Notes: generated from the sequence alone by a model not told the origin. A stretch of DNA of 64,000 nt from Caulobacter sp. NIBR2454 (GCF_027474405.1 NZ_CP114872.1:1-64000); one strand, 5' to 3'; shown: positions 50,535-59,699, counted from the stretch's first letter. Numbers and translations: made by a program.

Positions 50535-52591
50535 TGGCCGACCAAAAGCACCAAGATCATGTCGCGCCTTCCAGTTCCGAAGACCAGCACGTCCATGCTG
50601 GCTTCCTCGGGGCCAACACCGAGCTGATTTTCGCCCTGGCCTGCGGCGCGTTGCTGGGCATGGGCTTCGCTGTCGAAAAGCTCGTCTCTGGCGCATCAGG
50701 CGCGTTGCCGATGGCCTGCTACGTTGCAGCCTACGGCTTCGGCGGCTTCTTTACGGCGCGCGAGGCTCTTGAGAACCTCAAGCACAGGAAGTTCGAGATC
50801 GACACCCTGATGCTGGTCGCCGCCCTGGGCGCGGCTGCGCTTGGGGAATGGGCCGAAGGCGCCTTGCTGCTCTTCCTCTTCAGCCTAGGCCATGCGCTTG
50901 AGCACTACGCCATGGGGCGCGCAAAGCGCGCCATCGAGGCGTTGGCCGAACTTGCGCCCGACACCGCCACCGTCCGTCGCGAAGGGCAAACACTCGAGAT
51001 TGCAGTTGAGGAGCTGCTAGTCGGCGACACCGTCATCGTTCGCCCCAACGAGCGGCTGGCGGCCGACGGCTTCGTCATCAAAGGCGCCAGCGCGATCAAC
51101 CAGGCGCCGGTCACTGGCGAAAGCATCCCCGTCGACAAGTCACCCGTGTCCGACCCGGCCATGGCCCGTGAACGACCAGACTCCATCGACGCTGCGAGCC
51201 GGGTGTTCGCCGGCACGATCAACGGCGGCGCGGTGATCGAGATCGAGGTGACCCGGCGCTCGGACGAGACCGCCCTGGCCAAGGTCGTCAAGATGGTCAG
51301 CGAGGCGGAGACCCAAAAGTCGCCGACCCAGCGGTTCACCGAACGGTTCGAACGGTTCTTCGTCCCCGCCGTGCTGATCACCGCCGTCCTACTACTCTTC
51401 GCCTGGGTGGTCGTGGACGAGCCGTTCACCGACAGCTTCTATCGCGCCATGGCTGTTCTCGTTGCAGCAAGCCCCTGCGCCCTGGCCATCGCCACGCCCA
51501 GCGCCGTCCTCTCCGGCGTCGCTCGGGCGGCGCGGGGTGGAGTGCTCGTCAAGGGCGGCGCGCCCTTGGAGAACCTCGGCTCGCTCAAGGCCATCGCCTT
51601 CGACAAAACCGGCACCCTGACCGAGGGGCGCCCGCGGATCACCGACATCGTTGCGGTCGATGGCGCCACCGACCAGGAGCTGCTGGCTGTGGCGGTGGCG
51701 GTCGAGGCTATGAGCGACCATCCGCTCGCCCAAGCGATCGTCAGGGATGGGCGTGAACGCCTGGGCGAGCAGACCTTGCCTGTGGCGACCGATCTTCGCA
51801 GCTTCACGGGCAAGGGCGTCGCCGCGAAGATCGATGGAGACACCGTCTGGATCGGCAAGGCCGAGATGTTCGGTGTGGAGAGCGTGCCCGCGCTGGGTAA
51901 GGCCGCCAAGGACGCCATCGCCAAGCTTCGCGAGGCGGGGCGTACGACCATGGTGGTGCGCAGGGCGGGGAGGGACCTTGGCGCCATCGGCCTGATGGAC
52001 ACGCCGAGGAACTCGGCGAAGGCCGCGCTCGCAAAGCTGCACAAGCTGGGCGTCGGCCGCATGATCATGATCTCGGGTGACAACCAGAAGGTCGCCGACG
52101 CCATCGCCAGGGAGGTTGGGCTCGACGAAGCCTGGGGCGACCTGATGCCCGAGGACAAGGTGGCGGCGATCAAGAAGCTCGCCGGTGAGGACAAGGTCGC
52201 CATGGTCGGCGACGGGGTCAATGACGCCCCGGCCATGGCCAGTGCGACGGTCGGCGTCGCCATGGGGGCGGCCGGTTCGGACGTCGCGCTCGAGACAGCG
52301 GACGTGGCGCTGATGGCCGATGATCTCGCCCATCTGCCGTTCGCGGTGGGCTTAAGCCGCAGCACACGGCGGATCATCCGCCAGAACGTCTTCGTCAGCC
52401 TCGGCGTCGTGGCGATACTGGTGCCCGCGACGATCATGGGTCTGGGGATCGGGCCGGCTGTGATGATGCACGAGGGGTCGACCTTGCTGGTGGTGTTCAA
52501 CGCCCTTCGCCTGCTGGCCTACCGCGATCCGATGACAGCCAATGACGAACTTGACCCTGTACCAGCTACAGGGCGCAGGGTGCAGGCATGA
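50534..52591 (+). CDS. P1B-type heavy-metal ATPase (P1B-4-like)
   Basis: 685 residues. P-type ATPase motifs: phosphatase loop TGES, SPC in membrane segment (AASPCALAIATPSA), phosphorylation DKTGTLT, SDHPLAQAI, and the hinge MVGDGVNDAPAMA. The last membrane part reads HEGSTLLVVFNALRLL, the HEG(G/S)T motif that with SPC defines P1B-4 pumps (cobalt, zinc, cadmium, nickel). There is no N-terminal metal-binding CxxC domain, only a His-rich start, as usual for this group. It pumps metal ions from cytosol to periplasm for CzcCBA to remove. It overlaps the next gene by 4 bases. Confidence 0.92.
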   Translation: MADQKHQDHVAPSSSEDQHVHAGFLGANTELIFALACGALLGMGFAVEKLVSGASGALPMACYVAAYGFGGFFTAREALENLKHRKFEIDTLMLVAALGAAALGEWAEGALLLFLFSLGHALEHYAMGRAKRAIEALAELAPDTATVRREGQTLEIAVEELLVGDTVIVRPNERLAADGFVIKGASAINQAPVTGESIPVDKSPVSDPAMARERPDSIDAASRVFAGTINGGAVIEIEVTRRSDETALAKVVKMVSEAETQKSPTQRFTERFERFFVPAVLITAVLLLFAWVVVDEPFTDSFYRAMAVLVAASPCALAIATPSAVLSGVARAARGGVLVKGGAPLENLGSLKAIAFDKTGTLTEGRPRITDIVAVDGATDQELLAVAVAVEAMSDHPLAQAIVRDGRERLGEQTLPVATDLRSFTGKGVAAKIDGDTVWIGKAEMFGVESVPALGKAAKDAIAKLREAGRTTMVVRRAGRDLGAIGLMDTPRNSAKAALAKLHKLGVGRMIMISGDNQKVADAIAREVGLDEAWGDLMPEDKVAAIKKLAGEDKVAMVGDGVNDAPAMASATVGVAMGAAGSDVALETADVALMADDLAHLPFAVGLSRSTRRIIRQNVFVSLGVVAILVPATIMGLGIGPAVMMHEGSTLLVVFNALRLLAYRDPMTANDELDPVPATGRRVQA

Positions 52592-53253
52592 CAAGCTGTT
52601 CAACCACCAAATCCTCGACGCCGACCGCCGGATCGTCGTGCTGCGGCCAGACCGTTCGCTTCGATGGCGCCTCGAAGGCCTACCGGCGCATTCTTGCGGC
52701 GGTGATCGCCATCAACCTCGTGGGGTTCGTGGTGGTCGCGGTCGGAAGTCTGGTGGCGCAATCGACGACGCTTGCGGCCAACTCACTGGATTTCGCGGCC
52801 GATGCGGCGACTTATGGGCTTAGCTTGTGGGTGATCGGCAAAAGCGTCGCGGCGCGGACCAATGCGGCCTTTATTAAGAGCGCCAGCCTGGCGCTCTTGG
52901 CGGCCAGCGTCGTCGGCATCGCCGTTTGGCGACTGGTGTCGGGCGCGGAGCCTGAGGGCTTCGCGATTTCTGGCGCAGGACTGTTCGGCATCGCCGCCAA
53001 TCTGCTCGCCGCGCTGCTCCTACTTCGATACCGCGACGGCGACGCCAATGTCCGCTCGGTTTGGCTCTGCACCCGCAACGATGTCATCCAATGCATCGCC
53101 GTGGCGTTCACTGGTCTTGTGGTCAGCTTGACGGGCTCGCGCTGGCCCGACCTGATTTTCGGCGTCTTCCTGGCCGTGATTTTCCTTCGCTCGGCTTGGC
53201 AGATCACCCTGCAGGCGCGCGAGGAGCGGAGCGCCGCTGGAGCCGCGGCATGA
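52588..53253 (+). CDS. Second CDF-like cation transporter
   Basis: 221 residues with a Cys-containing N-terminus (TSCSTTK...GSSCCGQT) that could bind metal, then about six membrane segments with ANSLDFAADAATYGLSLWVIG and RSVWLCTRNDVIQCIAVAFTGLVVSLTG.RWPDLIFG as the metal-site helices. As with the gene at 49932, the cytoplasmic domain is missing. Two such short proteins flanking the ATPase could form a pair. Coupled by ATGA on both sides. Confidence 0.8.
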   Translation: MTSCSTTKSSTPTAGSSCCGQTVRFDGASKAYRRILAAVIAINLVGFVVVAVGSLVAQSTTLAANSLDFAADAATYGLSLWVIGKSVAARTNAAFIKSASLALLAASVVGIAVWRLVSGAEPEGFAISGAGLFGIAANLLAALLLLRYRDGDANVRSVWLCTRNDVIQCIAVAFTGLVVSLTGSRWPDLIFGVFLAVIFLRSAWQITLQAREERSAAGAAA

Positions 53254-53594
53254 CGCTCAAGCCGAAACGGTTGGCCGCCTATCGCGACGAGGCCGCCTTG
53301 GCGAAGGAGGCGTTGGCCAAAGGCGATCTTGACGAGGCCTTTCGGCGCCTGGAGCGCGCACACATCCTGGGTCAACCTTCGGCCGGAGCTCATAGCTGGG
53401 CCCATTGGACGATGCTGAAAGTCGGCTTGCGCCGGCGTGACTGGCGCGAGGTGAGGGGGCAGATAATCCGCCTGGCGGCGGGTGGCTTACTGTCGTGGAT
53501 GGGACGCTTGCCCGTCGGCAATACCGGGGGCGCTGATGTACCAGCTGAAGCGCCGATGCCAGTCCCGTCCGATCTGGTCGAACTTTGTCAGTAG
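53250..53594 (+). CDS. DUF3703 protein, end of the metal operon
   Basis: 114 residues from the ATG at 53250, overlapping the transporter gene by 4 bases. It matches DUF3703: EAFRRLERAHILGQPSAGAHSWAHWTMLKVGLRRRDWREVRGQIIRL and a Gly-rich end with VGNTGGADV. The family regularly follows heavy-metal genes; the function is unknown. The frame is open upstream to 53061 inside the transporter gene, but the ATGA start is preferred. Confidence 0.82.
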   Translation: MTLKPKRLAAYRDEAALAKEALAKGDLDEAFRRLERAHILGQPSAGAHSWAHWTMLKVGLRRRDWREVRGQIIRLAAGGLLSWMGRLPVGNTGGADVPAEAPMPVPSDLVELCQ

Positions 53595-53677
53595 TTGGCT
53601 ATGCAACGACACGCGTGACGGCGCGCGGTGACGACTCCAACGTTCGCGCCGGCATCACCTATGTAAAGCCCTTCTGA
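53595..53677 (+). pseudogene. Possible C-terminal remnant of an outer-membrane protein
   Basis: A frame without a start encodes GYATTRVTARGDDSNVRAG and then ITYVKPF and a stop at 53675. Ending in an aromatic residue after alternating polar/hydrophobic residues is typical of the last strand of an outer-membrane beta barrel. It lies directly after the metal operon and may be the tail of a gene removed by rearrangement. Short, so chance similarity is possible. Confidence 0.3.
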
Positions 53678-53719
53678 ATCATGGCGGCTCCTAGGCGGAC
53701 ATGCTCCACTGTAGCCCGC

Positions 53720-53745
53720 GTCCGAAAAACCTACGTTTTCCGGAC
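53720..53745. repeat. Inverted repeat in the gap before the recombinases
   Basis: GTCCGAAAAAC-CTAC-GTTTTCCGGAC has 11-base arms with one mismatch. It could be a terminator-like hairpin of the metal operon or an element end. It has no T-tract. Confidence 0.45.
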
Positions 53746-53905
53746 AGCAGCTGCCGGCGACGCATCGTTGAAATATTTCCGGGTAGGTGCGTCCGAGAAC
53801 TCTGTAGCGAAATCAAAGTCGCGAAACCTCCGCATCGGACGAGTTTCGGGACAGTCGCGACCTGGGCGATGGCGGTGTCTTCGTTCTCCGGGCCGGGACA
53901 ATGCC

Positions 53906-53976
53906 GCATCTATTTTGGCGAAAAGCGGCATCTATTCCGGTGCCAAAAGCCGCATCAATTAAATGGGGCATCTATT
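53906..53976 (+). repeat. Direct repeats GCATCTATT upstream of the recombinase operon
   Basis: GCATCTATT occurs at 53906, 53928 and 53968, with GCATCAATT at 53952. Longer context also repeats: GCCGCATCTATT(TT)GGCGAAAA against GCGGCATCTATT(CC)GGTGCCAAAA. The start spacing is 22, 24 and 16 bases. The last copy runs into ATGGTCA, which is also found in the adjacent tandem duplication. Such repeated short sites at the end of a recombinase module are likely binding sites for the recombinases. Confidence 0.65.
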
Positions 53977-53986
53977 ATGGTCAGTG

Positions 53987-54092
53987 ATGCGCCCTAATGG
54001 TCATACAAAACAAATAGTTAGAAAAACGCATAATTAACAATGCGCCCTAATGGTCATACAAAACAAATAGTTAGAAAAACGCATAATTAACA
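53987..54092 (+). repeat. Exact 53-bp tandem duplication
   Basis: The 53 bases from 53987 to 54039 are repeated without change at 54040-54092. The unit starts ATGCGCCCTAATGGTCATAC and is AT rich in its second half. An exact repeat points to a recent event. The bases GCCCTAATGGTCA resemble the end of the GCATCTATTATGGTCA repeats just upstream. Confidence 0.95.
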
Positions 54093-54280
54093 TTATCGGA
54101 AGGGAACACCAGTTCGACAGTGTTGCACCATTCCAAGCAACATAGCTCGACGCCCCGCTGCGCAGCCATTCAAACAGCGCAGCAGCGGGGCTTCGGGCGG
54201 GCCTCATCCACAACTTTCGATCTTGATAAAGCTCCACAGCACGTGACATGCGATGGCCTGTAATCCAGTGCGCGTGTGTC

Positions 54281-55441
54281 ATGCATATCAAGCTTCCCGA
54301 GGCCTTAGCCGGGCCTTACTGCTCCGATCCAAGCGGACTGCCTCGCTACTGCGCCACGATATGGATTGATGTCCTTAAGGGGCATTTGGCTCCCTCCACA
54401 CGAGACAAGTACGTCAGCGCTGCTGGGGCTCTCTATCAACAAGCCGAGAGCATGGTGCCTCCAATAGATCTCGACGCGGCGCTCATGGCTCCAAATTTTC
54501 CTGAAATTGAAGCCGTTCTTTCAGCTAATTTGCTCACGCGCCAAGCCGACCATGATCTACGGCGTTGGAAATTGTCCTGTAGTTTTGTCTTTTCGATCCT
54601 GAAAAATATAGTCGGATCCGACAGTCAAGACCTGGCGCAGCGCTTGCGCTTCATGCGTCAACGATTTTCGCAACTCAGCGTACGTCCACGTATTCCGTCA
54701 AGTCGAGTTCGGGCTATTCCAGCCATCGCCCTAGAAGATCTCTACGACATCTTTCACCCATATAGTGTTCGAAATCCTTTCAGGATCGATGCGCTCAAGT
54801 GGAGGAATTTCGTTATTTTCATTCTTCTAGTTCAACTCGGTCTACGTAAAGGAGAAGTTCTCAGTCTGTCGGTGGATGCACTAAGAGACCAATTTGATCT
54901 CCGCACCGGTGAGGTAAAAAGATGGATCAATGTAAGTCGCTCGGATGAAGCAACCGATCGGCGAGCGCGTCGTCCTAGGATGAAAACCGTCCACGCGGTG
55001 CGTCAGTTGCCTGTATCTCTCACATTGTCGGCGATCCTGGATACCTATGTCGGGCAGTATCGCGGCGACGTTGATCATGCCTTCCTGTTCTCGTCTTCAG
55101 AGGGCCAACCATTAGCGCTGAGTTCGGTTGATCATGTCATTCGGACGGCGCACCAGCACATGTCTCAGGATGCCCAGGCTGCGCTCAAATATGAAGGTGT
55201 AGACCGTCTTTCCGCACATGCATTCCGGCACACGGCGGCCGTGATCCGTCTCCAGCATTTCATGGAGACCGGCATGGAGCAGGACGAAGCACTGCATCGC
55301 TTGAGGCCGTTCTTCGGTTGGAGTCGGTCGTCTGAAATGCCTTTCCTTTACGCTCGAGCTTATTTCGAGCCGCGCCACAGCCGAATTTGGGAAGAGGCTT
55401 TTGAGACAAGCTTGGCCTTCCTTCGGGCAGGTGTTCGATAA
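54281..55441 (+). CDS. ginA: Tyrosine recombinase 1 of a three-recombinase module
   Basis: 386 residues from the ATG at 54281; an ATG at 54248 is possible. It has a core-binding region (about 20-130) and the catalytic domain: GLRKGEVLSL (Arg189), AHAFRHTAAV (His313, Arg316), and GWSRSSEMPFLYARAYF with Tyr357 as likely nucleophile and Trp in place of the last His. It is the first of three coupled recombinases: its TAA overlaps the next ATG. Three such genes plus a small fourth gene are the ginABCD set of GInt islands and the similar RIT/Tn554 group. Base composition is lower in GC than the backbone. Confidence 0.88.
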   Translation: MHIKLPEALAGPYCSDPSGLPRYCATIWIDVLKGHLAPSTRDKYVSAAGALYQQAESMVPPIDLDAALMAPNFPEIEAVLSANLLTRQADHDLRRWKLSCSFVFSILKNIVGSDSQDLAQRLRFMRQRFSQLSVRPRIPSSRVRAIPAIALEDLYDIFHPYSVRNPFRIDALKWRNFVIFILLVQLGLRKGEVLSLSVDALRDQFDLRTGEVKRWINVSRSDEATDRRARRPRMKTVHAVRQLPVSLTLSAILDTYVGQYRGDVDHAFLFSSSEGQPLALSSVDHVIRTAHQHMSQDAQAALKYEGVDRLSAHAFRHTAAVIRLQHFMETGMEQDEALHRLRPFFGWSRSSEMPFLYARAYFEPRHSRIWEEAFETSLAFLRAGVR

Positions 55442-56910
55442 TGATCGAGCAACTGGAACTCTTTGATGCGCAATCCCCCCTACCCGCGTTACCGCCTCTG
55501 GCCCGTCTCGTACGCTACTATGACGACTATGATCGGCAGCAGCGGCGCTTGGAGAATCTGGACAGCGATGTTTGGCGTATCCACGTCAATGGAGGGAGCT
55601 CGAGTTGGGACTATGCGCGCTTTCCAGAACCAGCACGCAGTGTTCTGAAGCGCGTATTCTCAGAGACATTAATCGCCCACTCGTCGACCTCTGCCATTGG
55701 TTTCTGGAGTGCATTGGCCGCCGCTGACAGTGGCCTCCTCAGCGAGAGCGTGAATAACGCGTTGCGTGAATCACCAGTGCAGTTTCGATTCTGGTGGACC
55801 GCCCATGCACGAGGTCGCTTCAGTCGCAGCCAAGCTGTTGCATTCCGCCACGTGCTTCACTGGTTCTGCCGTTGGGAAATTGGGGAGTGGCACCAACCGG
55901 ATCGAGATCTCGTCCGCGCCCTCCCCGGCCATGCATATGAAAAGTACATGTCGGTTGGCGATCGCTCGTCAATCGTGCCTCAGCAGGCCAAGTCGAAGAT
56001 AGTTTCCTACCTCGACGAAGCGAGTGCTGCTGCGAAAGCTGGGAAATGTTCCCCCGAAATGGCTCGTGATGCCGCAGTCTTGGCGATCGCGTATCAGCAT
56101 GGCCTTCGCCCGCGTCAGATCGCCATGCTGGAGGCGAGCGACGTACGGATCATCGACGCCCAGACCGTCCATATCCGACCCACGTTGATTAAGCAGCTCG
56201 GTGAGAACATTGGCCGGTCAATCAACCGCAAGATTCAACCTGAGTGGACAGCGCTATTCGTTCGCTGGGCGTCGCATCGAGCTGAAACCGTCAAATTCTT
56301 CGAGATTAGGCCAATCGCGGTTGGGCAGATTATCAAATCTATGACGGCGGAAATCTCCGGCACGCCCTACACCGCACGGGAACTTCGACACACTGGCGCC
56401 CAGCGGCTGGCTGACAATGGAGCATCTAGAGAGTCGGTCTCAGAATACCTCGGTCATACTGATACGACCTCCGCCAACATCTATTTCGAAAGCTCGCCCG
56501 CCCAAAACATGCTTGTAAATGCCGCCCTGGGAGAGTCGCCAACGTATCTGTCAGTTGCGGCCGCAGCGCGAGGCCAATTGATCACTGCTGCAGATCTCGC
56601 AGGCCGTCCAGCGGATCAACAGATTGCGGGGATGCCGCACGGCGTACCTATTGCCGGGATCGGGGCGTGCGCTGCAGGCCAATCGCTTTGCTCACGTAAT
56701 CCGGTTCTCGCCTGCTACACGTGCCACAAGTTTCTCCCCGTTTCGGAGGGCGCGGTCCACCGACAGGTCTTGTCCGACTTGAAGGATGTCGTCCGCGGAT
56801 TCGATCAGCCGGCCCGACTGGATCGCGTATCTCCAGCGATGATGCAGCTTAGATCGACTTTGGAAGCCATAAATGCCGTTCTGGGCGACATCGGTGAGAC
56901 GCATCAATGA
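55441..56910 (+). CDS. ginB: Tyrosine recombinase 2
   Basis: 489 residues. The catalytic domain shows HGLRPRQIAMLEASDV (first Arg), TARELRHTGAQRLADNG (second Arg; the His of the usual HxxR box is Arg here) and YLGHTDTTSANIYFE (His and nucleophile Tyr). After it, a Cys-rich tail reads GACAAGQSLCSRNPVLACYTCHKF, four Cys that may bind zinc, which is common in the second member of these trios. It overlaps ginA by one base and ginC by 4. Confidence 0.88.
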   Translation: MIEQLELFDAQSPLPALPPLARLVRYYDDYDRQQRRLENLDSDVWRIHVNGGSSSWDYARFPEPARSVLKRVFSETLIAHSSTSAIGFWSALAAADSGLLSESVNNALRESPVQFRFWWTAHARGRFSRSQAVAFRHVLHWFCRWEIGEWHQPDRDLVRALPGHAYEKYMSVGDRSSIVPQQAKSKIVSYLDEASAAAKAGKCSPEMARDAAVLAIAYQHGLRPRQIAMLEASDVRIIDAQTVHIRPTLIKQLGENIGRSINRKIQPEWTALFVRWASHRAETVKFFEIRPIAVGQIIKSMTAEISGTPYTARELRHTGAQRLADNGASRESVSEYLGHTDTTSANIYFESSPAQNMLVNAALGESPTYLSVAAAARGQLITAADLAGRPADQQIAGMPHGVPIAGIGACAAGQSLCSRNPVLACYTCHKFLPVSEGAVHRQVLSDLKDVVRGFDQPARLDRVSPAMMQLRSTLEAINAVLGDIGETHQ

Positions 56911-59225
56911 GCCGCGCCTTTGAACAGTTTGTCGCCGACGGACAGTCCCTGGCTGAAGGTCGCGGGCTTACCTGGAATGTGAGCTACGATCACGCGAGCG
57001 GCAGAATCTCCAAGGATGAGTGGTGGGACCTCTCCGCCGCCGCCGGCAGGGTCGAACGGCCACGAAAGATCATCTCATCCTTTGCGGCGCCGCCCCCTTC
57101 TCATGTGGCGGTTCAAACAGTGTTGAAAAGAAGCGTGCCTCACGTCATGGCCGCTTCATGGGTCGCTTTTTTCAAGTCGATCGCTATGCACGACCTATTC
57201 GTGAACGGTCGCACGCCCGGAAATTTCACAAGCAACGTCTCGGAATCCCTGCGAATATTGGCGATATGCGCCGGCGATACACCTCCCCCGCTCTTGACCG
57301 CCGACATCGTATCAGCTGCCTACAACGCCGCTCTTATCGCTACCCCATCAGGTAAACGTGCAAGCACGTTAAAGGCTCTTATAGCGACCTGGTTGGATGG
57401 AACGGGCATCGCCAGCCATCGACCGTTGGCGCAGTATTGCGAGCCGAATGCCCAAATTGCTAAAGCGCTGGAAGGTGAAGCTCGGCTCGTCACGACGCGT
57501 CGCCGTCAAGCAGATAGTAAGCGTCCAAATGCGCTGCGCAGTGAGCTAAGCCAGCAGCATTTCGCTGAAAAATTGCCTGACGAGGAGGCGCTCGCAGAGC
57601 TGCTGCGGATTGTGTTCAGCGCGGCCCCTGAAACGTTCACCGATCTGGTGCGCTTCCATCAGGCTCGATTGTTGATCGCAAGTGGCTTGCGCCTAGGGGA
57701 ACTTGTTTCCCTTCCTCAGGATTGCCTTGTGGTTCAGGAGCCAGAGCCTACCCGTGCTGGGGTCTTCGGGCCCCAGGTTCCGCTAGTCATGCTCAAGCAC
57801 TATGCCGAAAAGCAAGGGGCAGCCGGACGGGGCGTTGAATGGGTCAATGCAGTCCAACATGTCCCCTCTCTGCTGGTACCAACGGTTGCGGGAAGCATAT
57901 CTGCTGTTCTCGATGCCACCGCCCCCTTACGAAACATGGTTGAAGCCCAGCGTCGAACGGGTTCTCTATTCCCAGACCTTGAACAAGATGCCCTCATACC
58001 ATGGACGGACGCCTATACACGCCTATCTGGCATGATGAGGGTATCTAAAGAAGAAATACCAGGCCGCCTAAGATCCGAATATCGAAAGAAATATGATCTT
58101 GCCGCTCTTGCTAGAATTAGACTTCATCAGCGGAAAGCAATAGAATTTGCTGGTGTAACAAATAGGGTAAGAGACTATTTCTGGGGTATTCAGGCAGATA
58201 TTTGCAGCAATGGCCTTCTGCGTGACGCCTTGGGGTCAGGGGTCCCTCTGGTAAAGAATGAACGATTTGGGCAGCGAACACTATATGTTCGGGTAGGAGA
58301 AATGGAGGATTACGCACGAACACATCTTCCAACCAAGGTGCCCGATATGCGCCTTAGCCAGTCAACGCTTGGTGCGATTGGAATGGAGCATAAGCTTTTC
58401 CTGTACCCAGGCCGCGCCCTAGCTGAAGCAAAGCATGACTCTATTGTTGATATAGAGCGGTATTTTTCTGTTCAATCTGCATCACCAAAAGATTTGGAGC
58501 TTCAGCTCGGAGGAAAAGCCAAGGGCGGAAGATTGTTTCAGCGGTACGGCGAATCACCGAAAGCCATCGATTATGGCATCAACCCTCACTCGCTCAGACA
58601 CCTTCAGAACACCGAGCTTTTTCGACTTGGGATTGCCGACACCATCATAACTAAGCGCTTTAATCGTCGAACTACGGCGCAAAGCTACGTTTATGACCAT
58701 CGGAGTCTGTCCGATCATCTGGAAGAAATGGAGCCTGAGAAGGCACGGATGGCCGACAAGGCATTGTCCCCCAATGCTCGAAAGGCGTTCGACCTGATGC
58801 GCGGGGGGAAAATTAGAGGCCCGGTCGTCAGTGCGTTCGAGCGTCTCCAGGCGGAGCAAGGAGATGAATCGGCCTTCGAATACCTTAACGCCGAGGCGGG
58901 AGCATTGCACTTTACCCCCTACGGATTCTGCTTAAACAGTTTTGCTGCCAGCCCGTGCGTCAAGCATCTGGAATGTTTTAACAAATGTAGCCACTTGGTT
59001 CGGTCGGATTCACCCGATGAGCAAAAGACTCTAGAGACCCTGAAGACGCGATACGAGGTGTATGTCCGAAGACTGCATGATCGACCGAGCAGAGCGCCGA
59101 ACTTCCAGGCGCAGCTCGGGCACGCCGAGGAGCGTTTGGCAGGCCTGAAGGCGGCGCTCTCACAAGCGCCCGGCCAGTCCGTCTTCCCGGGTGGCGAGAG
59201 CCTGCATTCCTCATCCAAAGGATAG
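56907..59225 (+). CDS. ginC: Tyrosine recombinase 3 (large, TnpB/GinC-like)
   Basis: 772 residues, the largest of the trio. The catalytic parts are ASGLRLGELVSLPQDCLVV, INPHSLRHLQNTELFRLG (His, Arg) and KRFNRRTTAQSYVYDHRS with the Tyr. The C-terminal 90 residues contain FCLNSFAASPCVKHLECFNKCSHLV, another Cys cluster, and a helical tail. The AT-rich stretch 58020-58560 differs clearly from the plasmid backbone. It is coupled to ginB and followed by the small fourth gene. Confidence 0.88.
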   Translation: MSRAFEQFVADGQSLAEGRGLTWNVSYDHASGRISKDEWWDLSAAAGRVERPRKIISSFAAPPPSHVAVQTVLKRSVPHVMAASWVAFFKSIAMHDLFVNGRTPGNFTSNVSESLRILAICAGDTPPPLLTADIVSAAYNAALIATPSGKRASTLKALIATWLDGTGIASHRPLAQYCEPNAQIAKALEGEARLVTTRRRQADSKRPNALRSELSQQHFAEKLPDEEALAELLRIVFSAAPETFTDLVRFHQARLLIASGLRLGELVSLPQDCLVVQEPEPTRAGVFGPQVPLVMLKHYAEKQGAAGRGVEWVNAVQHVPSLLVPTVAGSISAVLDATAPLRNMVEAQRRTGSLFPDLEQDALIPWTDAYTRLSGMMRVSKEEIPGRLRSEYRKKYDLAALARIRLHQRKAIEFAGVTNRVRDYFWGIQADICSNGLLRDALGSGVPLVKNERFGQRTLYVRVGEMEDYARTHLPTKVPDMRLSQSTLGAIGMEHKLFLYPGRALAEAKHDSIVDIERYFSVQSASPKDLELQLGGKAKGGRLFQRYGESPKAIDYGINPHSLRHLQNTELFRLGIADTIITKRFNRRTTAQSYVYDHRSLSDHLEEMEPEKARMADKALSPNARKAFDLMRGGKIRGPVVSAFERLQAEQGDESAFEYLNAEAGALHFTPYGFCLNSFAASPCVKHLECFNKCSHLVRSDSPDEQKTLETLKTRYEVYVRRLHDRPSRAPNFQAQLGHAEERLAGLKAALSQAPGQSVFPGGESLHSSSKG

Positions 59226-59232
59226 TGCCTCC

Positions 59233-59694
59233 GTGCCAGATCTCCCTTCTTTGCAACAGCTGCTCAACGAAATGATCGAGCAGGACATTACCGTCACCTT
59301 CCGAAAGGTTGCGGAGCAGTCCGGTGGGCGCTTCCCACACGCGAGCACACTTACACGTAGCCCGGATCGACGGGCAGTTGTCGAAGCTGCTGTTGTCAGA
59401 CAAGCCGCAGCGAGAGCGGTAGCCAAGAAATTCGCCAAGAATTCACCCTCGCGACTCGCCGATCGACTAGCCGAGCTAGAAGCGGAGAACCTTCGACTCA
59501 GGCGTCAGCGCGATCTTCTTGCGGCAAGCCATCGCGCTGCGATTCTGGCGATCGGCAAAATCGGAGGAATGAAGGCATGGCGCGAGTACTTCCCTGAATA
59601 TAGCGAAGCCATTTCAGGGCTGCAGGACCTAGGTGCACTTCCAGACGCACATGTCGCGGAGTTTCTAGCCGCGGCGAAAAGCGCCAGGAAATGA
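59233..59694 (+). CDS. ginD: Small coiled-coil partner of the recombinases
   Basis: 153 residues from a GTG at 59233; an ATG at 59191 inside ginC is possible. An N-terminal helical region (PDLPSLQQLLNEMIEQDITVTFRKVAEQSG) looks like a small HTH, then a coiled coil DRLAELEAENLRLRRQRDLLAA. This is the form of TnpC/DUF6262 and GinD proteins that accompany recombinase trios. It is presumed to bind the element ends or the recombinases. AAGGA stands about 10 bases before the GTG. Confidence 0.75.
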   Translation: MPDLPSLQQLLNEMIEQDITVTFRKVAEQSGGRFPHASTLTRSPDRRAVVEAAVVRQAAARAVAKKFAKNSPSRLADRLAELEAENLRLRRQRDLLAASHRAAILAIGKIGGMKAWREYFPEYSEAISGLQDLGALPDAHVAEFLAAAKSARK

Positions 59695-59699
59695 AGAGA

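Noticed and set aside
53906..54092. Repeats considered as a CRISPR array.
   Set aside because: The repeats are short, irregularly spaced or directly tandem, with no unique spacers of constant length and no cas genes.
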